From CAXNKG01 sp964202965 (GTDB taxonomy: Bacteria > Acidobacteriota > Vicinamibacteria > Vicinamibacterales > UBA2999): DNA of 64,000 nt. Of the stretch, positions 41,532 to 52,900 are shown piece by piece. The position numbers and the translations under genes are program-made. Positions within the stretch are counted from its first letter, which is position 1. Every line of letters begins with the position of its first letter. The stretch is taken from positions 18,742-82,741 of the forward strand of contig CAXNKG010000008.1 in NCBI GenBank assembly GCA_964202965.1, read 5' to 3'. A model generated the notes under the pieces. It was not told the origin of the DNA. It was given only the letters and a program-made list of their open reading frames with translations, and ran no database searches.

Positions 41532-43752
41532 GTGAGGGTCAGCCTCGCGCTCGCCGCGGTGGCGTGTGGCACCCTTGGCGTGTCGGCCGCGAATGCGCAG
41601 GGACCCGACGCCGGCGACCTACGGCCGCGTGCCGTCGTGACGCGGATCGAATCAGCCATCGCAGTCGATGGGTTCTTGCGCGAGGAGGCCTGGCGGACTG
41701 CCGCGCCGCTCGGGGCGCTGACGCAACGCGAACCGAAGGTGGGCGCCGAGCCGTCGGAGCGCACGGTGATCACGGTGCTGTACGACGCCGACGCGCTCTA
41801 CATCGGCATCGTCGCGCACGACTCCGAACCGGATGGGATTATCGGCACACAGATGACCCGCGACGGCGGCCTCCACGGCGACGATCGAATCGAGATTCTC
41901 CTGGATACGTTCCGCGATCAGCGGAATGCGTACTACTTTCGCCACGAACCCCGCGGGTGCGCTCGTCGACGGCCTCATCTTCGCGAATGGACAATCGAAT
42001 CTGGAGTGGGACGCGATCTGGACGGTGCGGACGCGACGGGTCCCGGAGGGCTGGAGCGCGGAATTTGCGATCCCATTCAGGAGCCTGAGCTTCCCGGCCG
42101 GCCAGACCGTCTGGGGGCTCAATGTCGCACGCCACATCCGTAGGAAGGCGGAAGAAGACCGCTGGGCGGGCGCGCGACTGGAGACGCAGTTTTTTCACGT
42201 CTCCGAAGCTGGCGACCTCATGCGCCTGGAGGGTTTGAGCCAGGGCGTCGGGCTTGATCTGCGTCCATTCGCCGCGGGCCAGTGGCGTGACTCGGCGCGA
42301 CGCGACACCACCACGCTGACTGGCCGACCTGGTTTCGACCTGACGTACAACGTCACGTCGAGCCTCAAGGTAACCGCCACGGTCAATACCGACTTCGGCG
42401 AGACGGAGGTCGACGCCCGGCAGATTAATCTGACTCGCTTTTCGCTCTTTTTTCCGGAGAAGCGCGCCTTCTTCCTCGAAGATGCAGGCGTCTTCAGTTT
42501 TTCCAATACCGGCATCCGCGGGTCATGGGGCATCCCAGCCCTTCGGTCAGAGGCGCTGCCGTTCTTCAGCCGCCAGATTGGCCTTCTGAACGGCGAGGAG
42601 GTCCCGATCGACGTGGGCGTGAAAGTGACGGGCAAGATCGGACGTACGGATCTCGGAGTCCTCGACGTCCGGACATCCGACAGTGTAACCACGCCCGCGC
42701 GGAACCTTCTTGTTGCGCGCCTCCGGCGAAATTTTCTCCAGCAATCCTCCATTGGCGCGATCGTGACGCACGGCGACCCTGCGCGTGCGCGCGACAGCGC
42801 CACCTACGGCGCCGATCTGCGCCTGGCGACAGCGCGGTTTCTGGGGCAATCGCGAAACCTGATGCTGAACGCGTATGGTCTGCAGACGGTGACGGAGGGA
42901 CGACGAGGGAACAATCTTTCGTACGGCGCGTCCCTCGAGTACCCCAATGACGTGGTCGAAGCGGAGGTGGTGCTGCGTGAGATTCAGCAGGACTTTCGGC
43001 CAGCGCTCGGATTCGTGTCCCGTAGAAACGTGCGGGTGTTTCGTGCCGGCGGCCGCTACAACCCTCGGCCCGGCGAGTTTCTCGGTCTGCAGCAGATGTT
43101 CCACGGAGCGTACTTCACCCGATACACGCGTCTGGACATCGACCAGACAGAGAGCTGGAACCTGCACGTGATTGCGCCAATCGACTGGCATTTTGCGTCG
43201 GGCGATGCCGTCCACTCCATGTTTAGCCCGGTGGTCAACTACGAGCGGTTGTTCGCGCCGTTCGAGATTTCTCCCGGAGTCGTTCTCCCCGGGGGCGAGT
43301 ACCGGTTCACGCGCTGGCGCTCCGATCTCGCGACAGCGCCTCAGCGAACGCTGCAGACGAACATCAACTGGCAGTTCGGCCGCTATTGGTCGGGGACCGC
43401 CGACGAGCTTCAGGTATCGGTCACGTACCGGCTGCCACCGCGGCTCGCGATCACGCTCAATACGAATCAGACGTTCGCCGATTTGCCGCAGGGGAGCTTC
43501 GTTGCCCGCATCCTCGGCATGCAGTTCAATTACTCGTTCTCGCCGTTCCTGTCGACGTCAGGCCTCGCGCAGTTCGACAATCTGACAAGGAACCTTGGAT
43601 GGCAGAGCCGGCTGCGGTGGATTCAGCGCCCTGGCAACGACGTCTTCCTCGTGTTCAGCCAGGGATGGCTGCAGGACGCTCTGGGTGGACTGCGGTTCCA
43701 TCAGCAGGACCAGAAGCTGTCTGGCAAACTGCAGTACACGGTGCGGCTGTAA
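41532..43752 (+). pseudogene. DUF5916 outer-membrane protein gene with a +1 frameshift
   Basis: Two overlapping frames together encode a complete DUF5916 protein of about 739 residues. Frame 1 starts at GTG 41532 (signal peptide LALAAVACGTLGVSAANAQ) and carries the CBM9-like start (AIAVDGFLREEAWR) up to DQRNAYYF. The family sequence then continues in another frame as ATNPAGALVDGLIF, then LTRFSLFFPEKRAFFLEDAG, to the terminal VRL at 43752. One extra T in the TTT at 41937-41939 explains the shift. This is either a real disruption or a sequencing/assembly error. The remaining frame is intact, which favours a recent event or an error. The intact paralogue is at 5339-7603. Confidence 0.82.
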
Positions 43753-43777
43753 GATCACGATGAGAAGGAGGACTGCG

Positions 43778-44773
43778 ATGCCTACACCCTATCGCCTGGT
43801 CGCGTGCACGCTGGTGGCCCTGCTGGGTCCGGCGGTGATGACCCCGCTGGCCGCACTGCAGGGCGGTCCTCCGCCCGCGGCTCCGGTCGCTGATAAAGGC
43901 CTGACGGATCCGGCGCTTGCTGGCGCGCTCGACACGCACGCGCACATGGCGCCAGACAGCCCGGAGCCGCAGATCCGTGGGATCGACGTTATCGACTACG
44001 CGCAGATGGCGAAGGCGCGCGGCATGCGCGGATTCGTGATCAAGCAGCAGTACGACCAGACGGCGCAGCTGGCGTACCTGGCCCGGAAGGTCGTGCCCGG
44101 TCTCGAGGTGTTCGGCGGCATCGTGATGAGCCGCACCGTCGGCGGCATGAGCGCCGAAGCCGTCCAGCACATGGCCCGCGTCACCGGCGGCTGGGGACGG
44201 ATCGTCTGGATGCCGACCCTCAATGCCGAAGGCAACACCGTCGGTGGCACCAATCCTCCGTTTGTGCTCGTGTCGAAGAACGGAGAGCTGCTGCCCGAGA
44301 CACGCGCGGTCCTCGAGGTCATTGCGAAGACGCGAACCGTCGACAGCAACGGCGAGCTGGTCCTTGCGACCGGGCACATGCCGTCGAAGGAAGCGCTGAT
44401 GGTGCTTCGCGCGGCGCGCGACGCCGGCGTGAAGCACATGGTCGTCACGCACGGGGCAACCACCTGGCCGATTCCAGACCTTCAGGAGGCGATCACGCTT
44501 GGCGCGATGGTCGAGGCACGAGCCGGGTTCGATCTGATTGCGGAACCCCGGCCGAACGGCGACCCGCGAAAGGTCACGACCGACGTGATCCGGCAGCTCG
44601 GTCCGGAGCACATCGTGATCGCGAGCGATCTGGGCCAGCGCACGAATCCGGTCCACCCGGACGGGCTCGCGACCGCGGCGAAGTGGCTGCGAAGCCAGGG
44701 TTTCACGGACCGGCAGTTGACGATGATGTTCAAGGAAAATCCGGCGCGCCTGATGGGGCTTCCGCTCCAGTAA
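43778..44773 (+). CDS. DUF6282-like amidohydrolase, exported
   Basis: This 331-residue protein has a hydrophobic signal (LVACTLVALLGPAVMTPLAA) and AAGGAGG at 43765-43771 before ATG 43778. It contains an amidohydrolase-like metal start (GALDTHAHMAPDS), MRGFVIKQQYDQTAQLAYLA, a His in LATGHMPSKEAL, MVVTHGATTWP and an Asp in IVIASDLGQRTNPVHPDG. It ends with FKENPARLMGL, as in many amidohydrolases. The pattern fits the DUF6282 group, whose substrate is unknown. It is the sixth gene of the operon. Confidence 0.8.
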   Translation: MPTPYRLVACTLVALLGPAVMTPLAALQGGPPPAAPVADKGLTDPALAGALDTHAHMAPDSPEPQIRGIDVIDYAQMAKARGMRGFVIKQQYDQTAQLAYLARKVVPGLEVFGGIVMSRTVGGMSAEAVQHMARVTGGWGRIVWMPTLNAEGNTVGGTNPPFVLVSKNGELLPETRAVLEVIAKTRTVDSNGELVLATGHMPSKEALMVLRAARDAGVKHMVVTHGATTWPIPDLQEAITLGAMVEARAGFDLIAEPRPNGDPRKVTTDVIRQLGPEHIVIASDLGQRTNPVHPDGLATAAKWLRSQGFTDRQLTMMFKENPARLMGLPLQ

Positions 44774-44789
44774 CAGAAGGAGTCTGCAG

Positions 44790-45806
44790 ATGAACGGCAC
44801 ACGGATATTCGCGGCGGCGGCGGTGTGGTGCCTGGCGGCGGCGTCCGCCCTGAGTCAGCAGGCGGCTCCTGCCCGGCAGCAGGCGCAGGCACCCGCCGCG
44901 CCTCGCTCGCGGGTTGCGGCGACCGACATGAAAGCCACAGCGATCCCCGGCGTCGTTGCCGAGGGCGCCACGGTGCAGGTCATCAAACGCGATTTCGAAG
45001 TGGCCATCAACGGGCCGATTGGACTGCCGGACGGCAGTGGCGTGCTCATCGCCGAAATCCTCCGCAACCGCGTCTGGAAATTCGACAACAACAACCAGGG
45101 ATCCGTCTTCGTCGACAACTCGAGCGGCGCTTTGTGCCTCGCGTTCGACGCCAAGGGACGGCTGATCGCCAATCAGACGACGCCGGCCGAGCGAAACAAG
45201 ATTGCGGTGATCTATCCGCGCGGTCAGGAAGCCGTGCTCGCAGACAACTTCGACGGGATGGCGTTTGGGCGGCCGAACGACCTGGCAATCAATCGCGGGG
45301 GCGGCATCTACTTTACCGACCCCGGCCCCAATCAGGGGCAGATGAAGATCGGTCATCCGAAAACGGATCCGGCAGTGTTCTACATTCCGTCAGGCGGCAA
45401 GGCCCTGAAGGTCGCTGTGGACATTCCCGATCCGAACGGTCTGATCCTCAGCCCTGACGAGAAGACGCTGTACGTCGCCGACACGTCGAGCGAGTTCGTG
45501 TATGCCTATGACGTGCGAGCCGATGGGCAGCTCGGAACCCGTAGAAATTTCGCGCGACTGCAGGAGGGCAAGGAGGCGGAGGCGGATGGACTGGCGATCG
45601 ATAACGACGGCCGCCTCTACGCGTCAGTCTGGGGAGGCGTCGAAGTGTTCGATGCGCAGGGCCGCAGACTCGGGCTGATTCCCGGCAGCGGACCAGGAAA
45701 CCTGGCATTCGGCGGACCTGACAGAAGGACGCTGTACATCACCGGCGGAACGTCGCTGTCGAAAGTGCCCTTGCTCGCGCAGGGGCCGAAAGCGCGCGCG
45801 AAATAA
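44790..45806 (+). CDS. Exported SMP-30/gluconolactonase-family protein
   Basis: The product is 338 residues with a signal peptide ending SALSQQA and a Gln/Ala-rich linker. GAAGGAG precedes ATG 44790. The six-bladed propeller signature is clear: GRPNDLAINRGGGIYFTDPG, IPDPNGLILSPDEKTLYVAD and EADGLAIDNDGRLYASVWGG. These contain the Asn and Asp that bind the divalent metal in SMP-30 lactonases. Hydrolysis of a sugar-type or other lactone in the periplasm is inferred. It is the last gene of the putative sigma-54 operon. Confidence 0.87.
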   Translation: MNGTRIFAAAAVWCLAAASALSQQAAPARQQAQAPAAPRSRVAATDMKATAIPGVVAEGATVQVIKRDFEVAINGPIGLPDGSGVLIAEILRNRVWKFDNNNQGSVFVDNSSGALCLAFDAKGRLIANQTTPAERNKIAVIYPRGQEAVLADNFDGMAFGRPNDLAINRGGGIYFTDPGPNQGQMKIGHPKTDPAVFYIPSGGKALKVAVDIPDPNGLILSPDEKTLYVADTSSEFVYAYDVRADGQLGTRRNFARLQEGKEAEADGLAIDNDGRLYASVWGGVEVFDAQGRRLGLIPGSGPGNLAFGGPDRRTLYITGGTSLSKVPLLAQGPKARAK

Positions 45807-45810
45807 AGGG

Positions 45811-46917
45811 CTAGCGAAGTTCGGTCAGGGTGACGTCGAGCAGGCGGGTCTGGCGCGGAGCGCGCGCCCACTGCACCAGGATCGGGCTCTGGTAGGTCCC
45901 CTCGATCAGCCCGTGCGTGCCATCGGGCCGTTCCGACACCAGCAGACTCACCGAGCGGCGCATCCGGAAGAAGCGCGCCGCCGGGACGGCGAGCGTGCGC
46001 GCCAGCAGGCGCTCGACGATGGAGCCGCGCAGGCCCAGCGTGTCGAGGCTCTTGTTGAGCACACGAACGAAGTCGTATTTCGCGTAGCCGAGCGTCTTGG
46101 CCGGCACCGCGCGGGGATTGGCCCACGCGTGGCCCGCTTTCTCGGCGAAGAACCGCATCGGGTTGCGCAGCACGTCCGCCAGGTCGTGCCTCATCAACAG
46201 CGTTTCGAATTCGTTGATGGTCAGCGCGGAGTGGCGCTCTGACGGATCGAGCGTGATGCGCAGGCGGCCCTTGCCAATGCCGGCCTTCGACACGAACTCG
46301 GACAATTGCTCGTACACGCCGAGCCGCCGGTCCTTCAAATTGATCGAATCAATCGGGTGCGTGGACACCGGGACTTCAATGCGGGTGGCGCCAATCACGC
46401 GTTCGTTGTGGAACCCGATGAGGCGCGTCAGGCGCTTGCGCGGCTTGCCCTCGACCACTCCATCGAGATCGACGAAGAAGACCGATTCGCCAGGCCGGTT
46501 CGGATGCGTGACGCAGGCGCGCAGGCCGCCCGCGATGAACGCCAGATGCGAATCGGCGTTCCGTGGCTCCACGGCGCGCTGCTCCGGACAGAGTTCGTCG
46601 CGGCGCTCCAGGCGGTCGTGCTCGTACCCGGCGCCTTCAGGAAAGATCGTGCGGAACGCTTCGAGGTAGCTGGGGACGCCATGTGCGCTCAGCCGCGCCG
46701 CGAGGCTCCGGTCCAGAAAGCCCGCCGTCGTATGCGACGACCAGTACAGGCAGTTCGGGTACGGCGCGAAGGCTTCGTGCTCCGCTGCGAAGTGGGATCG
46801 CAATTCGACGACGTCGAATCGCGCCTTGGGAACGAGCTCGAGGGTAAGGTCGAGCGGCTGGCTGGTTCTCTGCTGGGGCACTCTCAGACGAAAACTAGCG
46901 TAACACAGCATTTCCAC
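45811..46917 (-). CDS. Protein with YjbQ/UPF0047-like N-terminal half
   Basis: The product is 368 residues, with no signal peptide. Residues about 50-160 resemble the YjbQ/UPF0047 fold: LYWSSHTTAGFLDRSL matches the conserved HTTA segment, and NADSHLAFIAGGLRACVTHP followed by ESVFFVDLDG matches the NSDAHLKA... and F-x-E-x-DG parts. YjbQ proteins have weak thiamine-phosphate synthase activity in vitro. The C-terminal 200 residues (ATRIEVPVSTHPIDSINLKD, ITLDPSERHSALTINEFETL) are not recognised. The domain call is by eye and the function is unknown. It is divergent from the TamB-TamA gene (40 bp). Confidence 0.7.
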   Translation of the reverse strand: MEMLCYASFRLRVPQQRTSQPLDLTLELVPKARFDVVELRSHFAAEHEAFAPYPNCLYWSSHTTAGFLDRSLAARLSAHGVPSYLEAFRTIFPEGAGYEHDRLERRDELCPEQRAVEPRNADSHLAFIAGGLRACVTHPNRPGESVFFVDLDGVVEGKPRKRLTRLIGFHNERVIGATRIEVPVSTHPIDSINLKDRRLGVYEQLSEFVSKAGIGKGRLRITLDPSERHSALTINEFETLLMRHDLADVLRNPMRFFAEKAGHAWANPRAVPAKTLGYAKYDFVRVLNKSLDTLGLRGSIVERLLARTLAVPAARFFRMRRSVSLLVSERPDGTHGLIEGTYQSPILVQWARAPRQTRLLDVTLTELR

Positions 46918-46957
46918 AGGGGCGACCCCTGTGGACCCGTCGTACGATGAGGTCAGG

Positions 46958-49900
46958 ATGACCGATCAGCCGCCGCCCCGGGCACCACGGGGGCGGGCGA
47001 TAACCTTCTTCATCATCGTGGCCGCGCTCGCCGCGGCGGGGGTTGTGTTCGCGCTACTCCTGCACGCGCCATTCACGCGCGGGGCCGTGCTCGGGTACGT
47101 CCTTCCCAGGATCGAGCGTGACTACCAGCTTCAACTGACCGCTTCGCGGCTCGACTACAACCTGGCCGCGTTGCGCGTCGGACTGGCGGATGTCCGGTTC
47201 GCGGCCCCCCACGCGCCAGACGCCCCCTTCTTCATCGCCGACTACGTCCTCGTGGACCTGCCCTGGGGCAGCCTCCTGGGCAACATCGTTCTTGATGACG
47301 TCAGCGTCACGAACGGCGTTGTCGTCGTCAGACGAGACGTGGACGGTACGACCAACCTGCCGGCGGGCTCCGGCGAGCAGGGTGGCGAGCCCGCCGCGCT
47401 GCGAATCAATCGGCTGGGCGTCAACCGCCTCACCGTTGATCTGAACGACGCGCAGGCCATCGCGAGCCTGTGGCTCCCGGCTGTGGCTATCGAGCTGACG
47501 CCGGCCGAAGGCTTCCTCCGTATGGAGACCGCAGGATTTGTACGCACCGAGACACAGGAGACCGCGATTCAGCAATTCAGTGGCGGTGCGCGCTTCGACG
47601 GACGGGCGCTTCACCTGTCGAACGTCGACCTCCGCACGGCTGATGCGAGTGCGCGCATCAACGGCGCGGTGACGGTGATTGCGCGAGACCCGTCGGTGGA
47701 CCTCACGATTGCCGGAAGCGCCGATGTGACACGCGTGTCGCGATGGTTCGTCGCCGACGGGGAGCTGCCCACCGGGATGGTCGCGTTCGATGCCGCCGTC
47801 GAAGGACCGTTCACGGCGATCACCACCGTGGCGAGCGTCACGTCGGAGCGCCTTGCGCTGGGTGGCGTGGTGCTGACCGGGTTGGACGGGCGCGCGCGAG
47901 TGACGTCAACGGCCGCCGACGTCGAGCGGATCGGCTTCGGCTTCGCGGGCGGGACGGTGTCGGCGATGGGCGTGCTGCCGCTCGACGAGGCGGGAAGCGG
48001 CCGCCTGTCGGCGTCATGGACACGCGTGGACGCTGCCGCCGCCATACGGGCTGTGGCTCCTGGCGCCGAGCTGATGCCGTCCGGCGAGTTCTCGGGCGAC
48101 ATCAGCATGGACGGCACGGGTCTCGCGTTCGAACGGTGGAGAGGGCTGGTGCGCCTGGCGCTCGAGGGCGGCGCGACGCGCCGGGGAGAGATCCCTGCGC
48201 CCGGCAGCTCGATCGTGCGGCTCGATGAGGGCCGGTGGCATCTCGAAGGGCGTCACCTCGTGGGTGGCGTGGCTTCGGCGGGGGTCGTGCTGAGCGGGAC
48301 CACCGCCAGCAGCATCGTTGCCGGCGATATCGACCTCGCGCCGACGAGCCTCATCTCGCTGGCGGACGTGCTGCGCGGCGCCGGCCTGGCGGAGGTCAAT
48401 CGCGACGTCGTCACCGGTGGCTCAATCGCGGGCACGCTGCGCGTCACGGGCGAGATGACCGACCCCGTCATCACAAGCGACATTGCGGTGCGCGAGCTCG
48501 CGACTGCCGACGCGTCAATTTCGCTGATTGAAGCGACGATCAGCGGACGTCCGGCCGGGCCCGCTCTGGACTTCAGCGCCGCCGCGTCCGGCGCCGTACT
48601 CGCCGGAGAGCCGTTTGCCGATCTCCGGGCGGCGGGCCGGATCGTCGAATCGATGGTGCTGCTGGACGGCGTGACGGCCGCGCAGCCGTCGACCGCGGGC
48701 GTGCTGAACGCGCGCGGCACGTACGATCTCGACTCGGGACGCTACGACGTACGGGTCGAGGGCTCGGGCTGGCGGGTCTCCCCGACACCAGACCGGCCCG
48801 GCGCTGCCGACATTGCCCTGACGTTCACAGGGACGGGGACGGTTGACGACCCCGCCGGTGCTGGAACTGTCGCCATCCGGGACGCCGCGTGGGAGATGAC
48901 CGGCCTTGGCGACATGACCGCCTCGTTCGAACTGGCCCGGCGCAGCGCGCACATCACGGCCGAGGCCCCGGCGTTTGCCGTGACCGCGGACGTTCAGGTC
49001 GCGCTCGACGCGCCATACGCCGCGACCGTCGACGCGCGTGCGGCGGGCCTCGACCTGGCCCGGCTGCTTCGGGGCATCGACACGCCAGTGCCCATTTCCG
49101 GGACGACGACCGTCGCGATTCGTGCAGAAGGGCCGCTCGAATCATGGCGCACGGGTACCGCATCAATCGAGGTGACATCACTCGCCGCCCGTGCCGGCGA
49201 TCTCGACGTGAGCCTGGCAGAGACGGCGCGTGCGCGCTACGGCTCGGAGCGCGTGTTTATCGATCGCCTCGAAGTGGAGGCCGAAGACCTTCGGGTGTCA
49301 GCGTCCGGCGACCTGGCGACATTCGGAGGCAGCGCGGGAGGCGCTCCCGCCTCGGGTCTTCTCGTCACGATGATCGGCGACGTGGGTCAGGTCGTGCGCG
49401 CTGCTGCGGCTGCAGGGCTCACCGAGCTGCCTGTTACCGGCGGCACCGGTCCGGTCGCCTTGCTCGCACGCATCACGGGCGCCGTCGAAGATCCCGTGAT
49501 CGCCGCCGACCTCGAGGTGGGTCCTGGGACGGTGACCCTCCGGGACCTGCCGCCGGCATCGAATATCCGACTCCGCGCGCACGCCGAAGACGGCTGGGTC
49601 GAGCTCCGCGAAGCGCAGGTGACCTACGAGGGCGCCGACATCACCGCAACCGGCAAGGCGCTCGTTCAACCACGATCCGGGGAACTTCACGCGCGCGCCA
49701 CGAACCTGACTGCCGCTGTGCTTCGTCCGTTCGTCGATCCTGGAACCCTGGATGAAGTGACCGGCTCCGTTGACGCCACCCTCGACCTCGTCGCTCCGAC
49801 ACTCGAACTGTCCGACCTGACCGGCGAGCTGCGTATCGACCGCCTTGATGTGCGCGTGGCGGACCTGCCGGTGACCCAGCGTGTGCCGACGAGAATCGTG

Positions 49901-52900
49901 GCGCGCGACGGGTTCGCGCGCGTGGAAGCCTGGGAATGGGTAGGGCAGGGCGCCACGCTCGGTGTCCGCGGCCAGGTGCGGCTCGAGGACCGTCAGGCCG
50001 CCATTCTTGCCAACGGCGTCATCGACCTGCGGATGCTCACGCCATTCGTGCGCGACGCGGGCATGACCACCGCCGGCCGGATGGAGCCGCGTCTCTCCAT
50101 CACCGGGCCGATCGACAGCCCCCGGATCGACGGCGATGTCCTCGTGAGTGACGGTGAAGTGCGGCTCGTCGACCCGCGAGTGGTCGTGTCGGGTCTGACG
50201 GTCCGGACGGTGCTATCGCGCATGTCCGGCCGCATCACCGAGCTCGCCGGCTCGATCAACGGCGGCACACTCACCGGCGGAGGGGCCGTCGACTTCAACG
50301 ACGACGGGCAGCTCGGCCTGCAGCTGAGCAGCGACATCCGCGGTATGGCGCTCGAGTTTCCAGCCGGTCTTCGCAGCGAAATCGACGCCGCGCTCGGGCT
50401 CTCCTTCGTGGCGCCGGAGCCGATGTCGGGGCTGCTGTCGGGAACGGTCACCGTCGTCCGCGGCTCGTATCGCGAGCCGCTTGCCGTGGTGACCGGCTTG
50501 CTCGCCGCGTCACGGGCGCGGCAGCTGGCGGCCGCCGCCGAGCCGTCGCCGCTCCTCGATGCCCTTGCGCTGGACGTGCGCGTGACGACCGACGAAGACA
50601 TCTTCGTGGACAACAACTACGGCCGCTTCCAGCTTGGAGGCGACTTCCGCCTGATTGGAACGGCCTCGGCGCCTGGAATGTCCGGACGGGCGGAGTTGCG
50701 CGAAGGCGGCCAGTTGTTTGTCGGACGCAATGCGTACACGGTGAACTTCGGGGCCATCGATTTCACGAGTGCCGCGGCAATCGAGCCGAACCTCAACGTC
50801 GAGGTCACGACCCGCGCCGGCGGGGAAGACATCGACGTCTCCCTGACCGGGCCCGCTGAAAGTCCCACGGTCACACTGGCGTCGCCCTCGAATCCCGATC
50901 TCGGCGAGGCGGAGCTCGCCTCGCTCCTGCTGACTGGGCGGCAGCTCGAGGACCTGGCGCCCGGCGATGCGGCATTCGTCGGGACGCAGGTGCTGGGCAA
51001 TTTCTCCGCCGAGGTGCTGGGCTTCGCCAGCCGCGCCGTGGGTCTCGACACCCTGCGTCTCGGCGGCGTCGACACCCCGACGACGCGGCGCGATCCGACC
51101 GCCATCGCCACGGAGCTCGATCCGACAACGCGGGTGACGTTCGGCAAGAGCATCGGATCTGACGTCGACGTGACGTTCTCCCAGAGCCTGCGTGACAGCG
51201 ACGCCCAGACGTGGATCGTGGACTATCTTCCGGCCCGCGGGCTTGAACTGCGGCTCGTGTCCGGCGACGAGGACCTGCGATCGTACGGGTTCCGTCACGA
51301 TGTCGCCTTTGGCGGCGCTCCGCGCACCGCTCAGACGGCGGCCGTGCGCGCCGATGTGCGGGTGGCGAGGATCGATCTCGCCGGTGATGTGGCGCTGCCG
51401 GAGATGCGCGTCCGCGGTTCGCTCCGGCTGGCGCCGGGCGACAGGTTCGATTTTGCGAGCTGGCAGGAGGACCGCGACCGGCTCGATGCCCTGTATCTCG
51501 ACGAGGGGTATCTGACGGCACGGATCAACGCCCGGCGGATGGACGAGACAGAGGGTGTCGTGCTGATTTATGAGATCGAGGCAGGTCCCCTTGCCTCGGT
51601 TGAGATCACCGGCATCCCGGCGACGGCCGTCCTGCGCGAGCGCCTCGAGACGGCGTGGGCCACGTCGGTATTCGATGATTTTCTGATCGACGAAGCGGCG
51701 GGCATCGTTCGGGCCGATCTCGGCGCTGACGGCCACCTCCAGCCGGCGATCGACGTCACCCTTCGCGAGATGCCAGGGTCGAAGGTGTTGGCGATTGCCG
51801 TCGATTCCGGCCCGAGGACGACCCGCATTGTGATTCGGGTCGATGGAGTAGACGAAGCACTCGGAAAGGAGATCCAGGCCAACCTCCGCGCACAGGGCCT
51901 CGAAGACGACGTGGTGTCGGAGGGTGACCGGATCGAGGCGGAGGCGACGGCATTCCTGCGCCGCCGTGGATACCTCCGCGCGACTGTCACCGCCGGGACG
52001 CCGCTCTTCGAAGCCGACGAAGCGACGCTCCCGCTGACGGTGGACGCCGGCGCCATCTTCGTCATCTCCGAGGTGTCGTTTCCGGGGTCCGGCGGCCTCG
52101 ACATCGACGTGCGCGGCGTGGCGGGCGTGAATCCGGGAGAGCCGTACGCGCCGACCGCCATCGAGGAAGCCCGCCAGCGGCTCGTGGCCGTCTATCGGCG
52201 CGAAGGATTCGCCGCAGCGGCCGTCGCGGCGCGCCCCGTCGTCGATGAGGCGCGGCCGGACGTGGCGGTGGCCTTCGACGTGACGGAGGGCCCTCGTCAG
52301 GTGCTCAGCGAGGTCGCCATTACCGGCAACCGGCGGGTGGCGGAGGAGGTGATTCGCCGGGCACTCGACATGTCGGAAGGGGACCCGCTCCGGGCCGACG
52401 ATGTGCTGCAGGCGCGTACGCGGGTGTTCAACACGGGACTCTTCCGCCGTATCGACGTCGCGTCCGAGCCCTCCACCGCCGCCGCGGCCGCCGCGGCCGA
52501 CGCGACCACGACGTCCATGCGCCTGCACGTCACGGTGGAAGAGTGGCCGGCCGTGCGTCTGCGGTACGGCTTGGTGGTGGCCGAAGAGCGGCCGGAAGAC
52601 AAGCTGGACGGACGCGAGCTGGTGCCGGGCGTGTCCGCCGACGTCACGCGCCGCATGCTGTTTGGCCGGCCGATCGGGATTGGCACCGCCGTCACGCTGC
52701 AGCGCCGCGACCAGCGCGGCCGTGTCTTTGTGAACACCCCGACACTGTTCAGCCTGCCGATTGAAACGTCCCTGATCGGTGAACGATCGCGGGAGCAGTT
52801 CCAGGCGGTCAGCCTGGTCACGTACCGGGACAGCGTCACCTGGGAGCAACGCTCGCGGATCGCGCGGAACCTGACGCTGTCCTACGCCTACACCTTCGAG

